A DNA stretch of 64,000 nucleotides from Mytilisepta virgata (Eukaryota; Mollusca; Bivalvia; Mytilida; Mytilidae), in NCBI GenBank assembly GCA_028015205.1, contig CM051514.1:35542150-35606149 (forward strand). Reading direction: 5' to 3'. The position numbers were made by a program, and so were the translations under genes. Shown here in pieces: positions 57,521 to 64,000 of this stretch. Every line of letters begins with the position of its first letter. Within the stretch, counting starts at the first letter, position 1. A model generated the notes under the pieces. The model was not told the origin of the DNA, made no database searches, and saw only the letters and a program-made list of their open reading frames with translations.

Positions 57521-58603
57521 TTAAAAAAAGTCCATGTCAAACCCATCCATAGCGTTGTACATCATAGCAGCCTGAGCAAATCTATTGCCTGGAAATAAAA
57601 ATTGATGTTCATTAATGTTAGGTTATAACAATATTTCATCATATTTGGCCAACGTTCGTTTTGTGTGATAAAATAAAAAAAAAACCGAAACTTAGATTTA
57701 ATAACTATGGCATCCATGTTTGATGCACTTTGCTTGGTTTTACGAATATTTTTAGTTAAGCAAAATTCAATTTATTAATATTCGAACGCCAGTTTCAAAT
57801 TAGTTTCATTTTTATGTTAATTTGGGTTCATTAATAATCGACATTTAATAGATCATGCACATGCAAAGTTGAGATTTAGAAACTAAAACCAAAATTTTCA
57901 AAAAACTGTAAATATACAAAAACAGTTGTATGTCGTTTTATTTTTTTTATTTTTTCTACATCATATTTAACGCGTTGCAAAACCTTGCAAAGTGACAGGC
58001 AATCAACACAAAAAGGACCCTTTAACTGTGATAACTTCCCCTTGATTAGATCCTTTCATTTATTCCCGTAATTATCATTTTTGAGCAAGATGCATATTGT
58101 TCCCTAAATTTCTCCAACCCCAAGGATCCTGTAAAAAAGCATTTGTAAGTATAACATTCCACCTTACCTCCAAAAAGTCCTTGTTGTGATCTGAAATAAT
58201 TTGGAGTTGGTTGTCTGCTAGTCCGCGACTGAGTTCTGGCATTGCGTTGTGGTTGGCTCTGGAAGGAACTCCACAAGTTTTGTCTTTGACGCCTAGGTGT
58301 TCTATTGGTTCTTGTTTGTAATCTCGAAAATGATCGTTGTGTTCGTGGTTGCTGCCATCTTTGTCTCCTATTAATTCCAGAAAATAAATATCTGTTTCTA
58401 TAATAATCATCATCGTCGTCGTCGTCATGGTAACGGTTATTCCTGTAGTACCTGTCATCATTGCCATAGTTACTTATTCTGTCATCTCTGTAGTCATCCC
58501 GGAAGGAATCTCCGTAATTGTCAGAATCTGAATCCCAGAACTGAGCAAAAATACCTCCAACAAGCAGAGAAACGGCAACAAGACGAAACATGTTTTGTAA
58601 CAT
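57521..58603 (-). CDS. Secreted Asp-run, Arg/Gln-rich protein, 2 exons, unknown function
   Basis: Exons 58603-58168 and 57588-57521, joined in phase 1 by a good donor (G|GTAAGG) and acceptor (TTTCCAG), give 167 aa. Residues 1-20 look like a signal peptide with likely cleavage after IFA. Next comes an acidic, Tyr/Asn/Arg-rich segment with repeated RDD/NDD units and a run of seven Asp (60-66), then a basic region (79-140) rich in Arg, Gln, Thr and Ser, then a hydrophobic Met/Phe tail ending FDMDFF. The spliced product has no Cys. A second in-frame ATG (58591) is four codons on. Without splicing the frame runs to 58046 and gains Cys, but the splice signals and the well-ended second exon favour splicing. 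Such composition occurs in mollusc shell-matrix and other secreted matrix proteins, but I do not recognise the family. Confidence 0.8.
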
Positions 58604-58686
58604 TTTTGCTTTTACTGTTCCCTACTATGGAATCCAAAATGCTGTGAGAACGAAATGTATGTGATGTATATCCGAAATCGTCCCTT

Positions 58687-58694
58687 TATTTATA
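58687..58694 (-). promoter_or_regulatory. TATA box of the secreted-protein gene
   Basis: The minus strand reads CATATAAATAAAGG, with TATAAATA 84 bases before the ATG at 58603. This leaves room for a transcription start near 58660 and a short 5' UTR. Confidence 0.6.
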
Positions 58695-58699
58695 TGCAA

Positions 58700-60400
58700 G
58701 AAAATTGTGTAGGTAATGTCCTAAATCACCAGCCAATAGGCGTAAAATGTCATATTACGACAACATATCACGAACCAATCATATTGCAGTTTCTACGATC
58801 ATGTACGTAAAATAATATAGCACTTTTATTATTATTATTACACGTTTATAATCATTGAATTATTTATTTTTTGTTCATGTTGTTTCAAATGCGAAATATG
58901 CAATGATTATTTCCTGATTATTATTATTTTTATTTCATTTTCGAATCGTAGGAGAAATACGTCACATTTGTTAATTTATTACCATGACTAAACGGTATAA
59001 AATTGTCTTGTGCATTTTTATTGCCAAGAAATGATTGTTCAATTATTACCATTGATGGACAATTTATTTTGATATGGATAGGTGTTTATAGACATATTTG
59101 ATATAATTATGGAAGTCCGTGTGTATTTTGCCACGAAAATAACCTGTTTTAAGGAAACTGTGATGTAACTATATTTGCACACTAAAGAGTGTAATGTTCT
59201 TTATTCTGTCAAATTAGAAGAGAAATAATGATATCCAACATACATTTTCCTTTATTTGATACCTTTAAATGATTTTTGTTTTTCCTAACGATCTTGAAAG
59301 TCTACAAGCTTGTCCAAATTATAGTTCTGGTTGTAAAACATAAAATTAAAAAAATATAGTAAATATATGAAATAAAATAATAAAGGGAATGTCTGATATA
59401 ACTGCTTTATTTCAACAGTAAGTTGACCCTTTATGTTTTTTTTTTATTTCGTTTTTTTTGTATTAAGGTTTAAAATGCTGTATACATGTCTTTTATTCGC
59501 ATATGTGTATGTAAAAAAATGATCATTTCCATAAAACCCAGGAAGTCTACAAGGCTGTCGTACATGTCCTATATTGTTTAAGGTGTTTAAATAAAAAAGA
59601 CTATATATATATATATATATATACTACATATGGTGTGCATAAAAAATGATATAACGGAAACTGGGATCCAATATTGGGTATAACAAGTCCCAGTTGAAAG
59701 GTAGATAATAACATATATAGGATTTATACGGAAAACCTTAAAGATTTTTAAAATTAAATAAATAATTAATAAATTCTACGATTAAATCAGACAAGATTGA
59801 ATGACTGGTCAGTGTGTACAGCCTGGGGACTTCCTAACATCGTTAATTGTATGTTAATTATCTATTTGTAGTTATTTACGGAACGTAATCAATCAATCAT
59901 ATGGTCATTATGCATCATAATCACACGAATATACATGTTTTAATATGTTTGACAATATAACAGGACTTTGATCTTTTCAGACTAAAGAGTTTGCAATGAC
60001 CGACATGTTATCTAATACACTATTCATCTCATCGGTCTAGGGTATTCCACATTACTTTGTTCATTATATTTATGTATCTCATTTTTAACTGATCATACAG
60101 ACAATCTATTAATGATAATAGTAAAATTATTCGGATATCTTCTTGGCTGTATCTAAAAATATTCAGATAGAGAGGTTAGTGATGTCTGACCCGGTCATTC
60201 TCTATGTCATAACCTCCTCACAAAACATTGGTTTTAAAATATACTAATTGGACGTCACAAATAAATAATTTTAATGTAATTTAATTTTCAGTATATCACG
60301 ATTCAGTTCTGTTTCGAAAGTCCTTGACAATTATCATGAAAATACCGTAACAGATAATAGAAAGTGCTCTTGTTATGTTTGTTTTAGTACACCGTTCTCT
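58700..60400. other. AT-rich intergenic DNA
   Basis: Only simple sequence, including a (TA)n run at 59602-59622. No exon recognised. Confidence 0.5.
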
Positions 60401-60669
60401 AGGGGACCGACCATTTAACTTCAAGGGGGGGGGGGGGAGTATGGTTTGTCGTATGGGGTCAGAAAATTTTGTTTTTACTTTTTCAGGGCTATCAATCAAA
60501 TTATTTCTTTTGAAAATTAACACTATACACTATGGGGAAAATCTGGATTCAGTATATTTTTTTTGTCATCTGCTTGACCACAATATGGGGGTGGGGATCA
60601 GAATATTTGTTGTAGGAAAAAACCATACCCCACCCCCCACCGCTTGAAGTTAAATGGTCGTCGGTCCCT
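60401..60669. mobile_element. 269-bp MITE with AGGGACCGAC ends and G tracts
   Basis: Left AGGGGACCGACCATTTAACT then TCAAGG; right, inverted, AGGGACCGACGACCATTTAA then CTTCAAGCGG. The left arm runs into about G13 and the right arm into CCCCACCCCCCACC. No target duplication identified. Confidence 0.8.
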
Positions 60670-60966
60670 AAATACTGAATATTTCGCCAAATTTACAGAA
60701 AATGTTTGTAGAACAAAAATCAGTAGTAGTGACCAAAGCCCATAAAGGGCGACAACTGAACCTGTCCGTTTATTAATTTTTTGCTTAAGAACTTGTGGGC
60801 AGATAATAACTGATGTGCAATGGAATCTCATATGGAAGGGTAGATGCAAATAATCCACCTGTTTATAGGCGAAAGGTCAAATGTAAAGGTCACGGTTGAC
60901 ATTTACACTTTTAAACAGCCATGTGGATACAACATACCTTTCTTTTTCAAATGAAATGTGTTACTA

Positions 60967-61010
60967 GAAGCCAGATGAACGATACAGGCTCAGGTGAGCC
61001 TCAAGTTATT
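60967..61010 (-). repeat. AACTAGAGGCTC-type repeat end
   Basis: GATACAGGCTCAGGTGAGCC then TCAAGTT is the inverse of the heads at 12329 and 44017 and can fold into a small hairpin. Confidence 0.45.
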
Positions 61011-61121
61011 ATCAAAACAGACATTTTCTGTATTATGCCTGTTCTATGTTATATTTGAATAATAATGTTTAATGATCCGTTGTTTAAACTTCGATTGAAT
61101 ATTTACTAGTGTGCCTTTATA

Positions 61122-61139
61122 TGCCCCCCCCCCCCCCCC
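61122..61139. repeat. C18 homopolymer followed by (CA)n
   Basis: A C run, then CCACCCTCCTT and a short ACACACACACA run. Simple sequence only. Confidence 0.9.
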
Positions 61140-61690
61140 ATCCCCCACCCTCCTTACACACACACACAAGGATTCTTTACTTTGGTCAAATAAATATTTC
61201 ATGAATCTTGAACCAATTAAATATGCAATTACCTTAAGAAATGGGAGCGCCAAAATTTCTGTACATTTTGTTCAATTATCATGGCAAACCACTGCCAGAT
61301 CGAAGCTAGGATGAGACACCCATAAGTTTTTGCAGCAACAAAACATATTGTTTCAATATGTTTACCAATTTTTTTTTATCATTTTTTAACAAGAAAGTCA
61401 TTGCACATTGTTAAAATGAAAGTGAACGCTTGTATACCAAAGAAAAATATATATTTTTAGACCCATGCAAATTTTGTTTAAAACGTTATGTGAATTAATT
61501 TTAAAAACAAATCAACTTCTTTTTACCAAAACCTTCCAGTGAATTCTTTTGAAATAGGGCTCATGATTTAATAGACCAAAAATAGCGGAGGCGGACATTT
61601 TCACATACCCATTTTTCTCTCTCGAGAATATGCATGTTAAAATTTCCACTTTTGAATCGTGTATATTTTAAATTTTAGGATATGATTAAG

Positions 61691-61844
61691 AAATAATTCA
61701 TGGCAGCCATATATTCGTTGGGGATTTTAATTTTGAGCAAAATTTTATCCCGAGCGTTAGCGAGGGGTAAAATTTAAGCAAATAATGTTAGTGAACTTAC
61801 CCATATTAAAATTTAATACGAATGTATGGCTCCCATGAAATATT
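61691..61844. repeat. 154-bp inverted-repeat element
   Basis: AAATAATTCATGGCAGCCAT then ATATTCG is mirrored by CGAATGTATGGCTCC then CATGAAATATTT. The interior has CCGAGCGTTAGCGAGGGG. Small foldback element, no coding capacity. Confidence 0.7.
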
Positions 61845-62142
61845 TTGATTATAATTTGACAAAAACAGAAATTAAGTAAACTAAGGGGTACTCGAAGTTC
61901 GTTCATGTGACGGTCATTTTGATTTTGGAACTTCTGAAGAAAAAAAAAGGAAAACGGTAGAAAAGTAAACCCAATGAAATTGATAACAATAAAACATTGT
62001 AAAACTTTTGATTTTATTGTACTTTTGAGGAAAAGAAATTTGCACGTTGATTTATATTTACGAATGATGTCCTTGCTCCGATGGTAAAATTTAGTAAAAT
62101 TTTTGACAAGTTTGTGATATCGAAATCCCTGGTGTAATGATT

Positions 62143-62480
62143 TTAAGTAATACAGAGATTTCTTTCGATAAAATCAAATACGTTGTTACATACACGAGCG
62201 AATCGAACAAGTTGAGATATATGAACACAATAAGATGGTGCCAAGGGAACTTCGCCATCTAGAAATGGATGATTAACAATGGGAAGAGAAAAATCATCTC
62301 TCTTATCGTAAATTTTAGTATTAAGCTTCCCGTTAGAGATCCAAGAAAGGGGAGTGTTCATTGTTAGTATTAGCTGTATTTAAATAATATCAACAAGATA
62401 AATCTCTTTAGTGTACACACTGAAGTCGTCATTATTGACAGCCAAAATATCATCCAAATATCTAAAAGTGTTATTAAATT
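62143..62480 (-). pseudogene. Decayed reverse-transcriptase fragment
   Basis: The minus strand from about 62480 encodes FRYLDDILAVNN, which contains a YLDD catalytic motif (YxDD box) of reverse transcriptases. Further on, in another frame, come SPFLDL and then YDKRDDFSLPIVNHPFLDGE and SYCVHISQLVRFARV. At least two frameshifts and stop codons separate these pieces. The finger and other domains are absent. This is a dead piece of a retrotransposon; the clade (non-LTR or Penelope-like) is not settled. Confidence 0.65.
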
Positions 62481-62644
62481 TATATATCAGATATGTTGTT
62501 TCGTTGGGTCTTTGCTGATTTTAGACATAAAGAATGGCGTTGTAATTTTTACTTTGATGTCAGGCGCACCATAATAAATTGAAAATATATACAATACTTA
62601 ATCAAAATCAGGCATGTCAGGTATAATCGTTTTGGATAAAACTT

Positions 62645-62661
62645 GGGGGGGGGGGGGGGGG
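62645..62661. repeat. G17 homopolymer
   Basis: Uninterrupted run of about 17 G near the decayed reverse-transcriptase fragment. Confidence 0.95.
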
Positions 62662-63202
62662 AATCCGTTTCAGACAAGTTTCACACACAAAAAAATAACA
62701 AAATTATATGATACCAGATGGAAGGGAGACTGGCTTTTTTTCAACCGTTCAACATGATTGTCGTATATTGGTATATAAGAGGTATCCGAAATGAAAACTG
62801 GGAAGAAGAAAGAAATAGTGTTGAGAATGTAATTGCAATGGAAAATGTCAATCGATGACTTATATATTTTGTCCGGAGTATATAAGTAATTAGAAGCATG
62901 ACTAGAGTTAAAGGTCATGCCAGGTTTCATTACAATTTTATGGACGTGTTTCTATTTCAGATCATGCGGTTATCCACAAAAATGTATTCATTTTTATGTA
63001 ATAATTATGTCAAAGTGAGGACAATGATCTTTTCCTCTTACATTGCTAATGATTATTAACTTTATTTTTTTGGACATTATTGATAATGGTTTTCATAAAA
63101 TATTTAAAAAAAAAAATTTTACGAACATTATTTGAATAGTTTTCTATTCCGTGTGTCAAAGAGAATTTTGGATCCCGCAATGTTGTTCGCTACCGAATTT
63201 AA

Positions 63203-63410
63203 TACTGTAAATATGGAAATTATTGCGATGTTTTTCTTATTGCGGAAAATGCTACAGGGTCGTAATCGCAATAATTTAAACTTGCATTTTGGAATTTTTT
63301 ATATGAATGAAGCGGGATTTTTCAATATCGCAAAAATTAAAATCACATTTTGGTCTAAAATGATAAAATCGCAATAATACATGCACGCAATAATTTCTGA
63401 ACTTACAGTA
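63203..63410. mobile_element. 208-bp TACTGTAAA-ended MITE
   Basis: Left TACTGTAAATATGGAAATTA then TTGCGA; right, inverted, TACTGTAAGTTCAGAAATTA then TTGCGTGC. Repeated ATTGCG and CGCAATA phrases lie inside. The terminal TA may be the duplicated target. Shares only the TACTGT tip with 23225-24059. Confidence 0.8.
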
Positions 63411-64000
63411 CATTTTGAGCTTGAAAAAAAAGACTCTAATGTAGATTTATATAAAAAAAAAAAAAAGACCTAGCACACAATACTGCTATCCAATTCAATA
63501 ATTAAAATTGATTCCAGCAAGTATCAGATTCAAATACTTAATAAAATTTTAACATTGCGGCAGCGAGGAAATTGCCTCAGCTAAAAATTGTTTCAAGAAT
63601 TTTCAAACTGTCCGTATATTTAACCAAACTAGTTTTTTCATAAGATGCTCTTTTAAATTCTATAGTATCCGCTGGATCTCCTTGGCCAAAATAATTGAGA
63701 TATCTGAGCACTGAAACTGACAGAAACGAGCCAAAGCGCCTCCCTTTTGTGTTTGACTTCTCCCAAACAAGAACAAGAGGAAGAAGTGTTTATAATTGAT
63801 ATCCCCAATAGAATAGCTCAAACTTCTTTTGAGGCAGTTTCCAGATTGGATATCAATTTGTAATATATATCAATTGGCAATGGTCAACCAATCGAGATAA
63901 TCGAAAATATCTCTGCACAAAAAGACATTTTTTGCTCTCATCTGTTTTCTGCAAATAATCTACTCCGACTACAAAATTAAATCTAAACGCTTCCTTTTAA
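63411..64000. other. Right edge of window, one repeat fragment
   Basis: 63548-63600 resembles 52340-52420. 63640-63830 is less AT-rich than its surroundings and could be coding remnant of a transposon, but I could not read a clear protein. Confidence 0.35.

Noticed and set aside
58075..58467. 130-residue frame with Thr and Met runs
   Set aside because: Out-of-frame shadow of the Asp-run region of the secreted protein gene.
60296..60858. Small frames over the MITE at 60401-60669
   Set aside because: They lie on inverted-repeat arms and G/C tracts of a non-coding element.

Overview
The window is animal nuclear DNA: AT-rich, with widely spaced multi-exon genes, GT-AG introns and a dense cover of short non-autonomous transposons, tRNA-derived SINEs and tandem-repeat-core elements. 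The gene sequences, and the style of the repeats (pearl/Helitron-like elements with about 140-190 bp internal arrays, elements ending in TACTGT, repeats beginning AACTAGAGGCTC), point to a bivalve mollusc, most likely a mytilid mussel. The species assignment is inference. No bacterial-style operon, CRISPR array or intact autonomous transposon was seen.

Four protein-coding genes can be assembled exon by exon with consistent splice phases. (1) Rab18 small GTPase, minus strand, 10306-17621, 7 coding exons, 203 aa. (2) Spc25-like outer-kinetochore subunit of the NDC80 complex, plus strand, 20984-28558, 6 coding exons, 232 aa, with every intron in phase 1. (3) Mitochondrial citrate synthase, minus strand, 34937-51320, 9 coding exons, 468 aa, complete with the catalytic His/His/Asp. 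(4) A two-exon, secreted, Asp-run and Arg/Gln-rich protein of unknown function, minus strand, 57521-58603, 167 aa, with a TATA box. Rab18 and Spc25 are head to head with about 3.4 kb between start codons; Spc25 and citrate synthase are tail to tail; the secreted gene lies upstream of citrate synthase. They are housekeeping and unrelated functions; nothing suggests a shared pathway.

Layout. 1-10305: repeats only, including a long-inverted-repeat element (2685-3601), a SINE (5656-5922), a small MITE (6037-6173) and a 181-bp tandem-core element (8376-9732). 10306-17621: Rab18, with a tandem-core element and two SINEs in its introns. 17622-20983: intergenic, with an odd field of recurring TTTCC/GGAAA palindromic phrases and an 18-bp minisatellite. 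20984-28558: Spc25, whose introns hold a second copy of the long-inverted-repeat element, a TACTGT-ended element, a probable hAT-like element and a piggyBac-like TTAA element. 28559-34936: repeats, including a second 181-bp-array element (29579-31826) in opposite orientation that contains a complete copy of itself. 34937-51320: citrate synthase, with clear transposable-element insertions in most of its larger introns. 51321-57520: repeats, an AT palindrome element and one orphan coding-like fragment. 57521-58603: the secreted gene. 58604-64000: AT-rich DNA with two MITEs and a decayed reverse-transcriptase fragment.

The strongest unusual signals are the self-nested tandem-core element, several unrelated element families that share one architecture (terminal inverted repeat, GC-rich simple tract, tandem core), a complete 1.1-kb element with 9-bp target duplication in citrate synthase intron 1, the palindromic-phrase field between Rab18 and Spc25, and a paired CxxC motif in the N-terminus of the Spc25 homologue.
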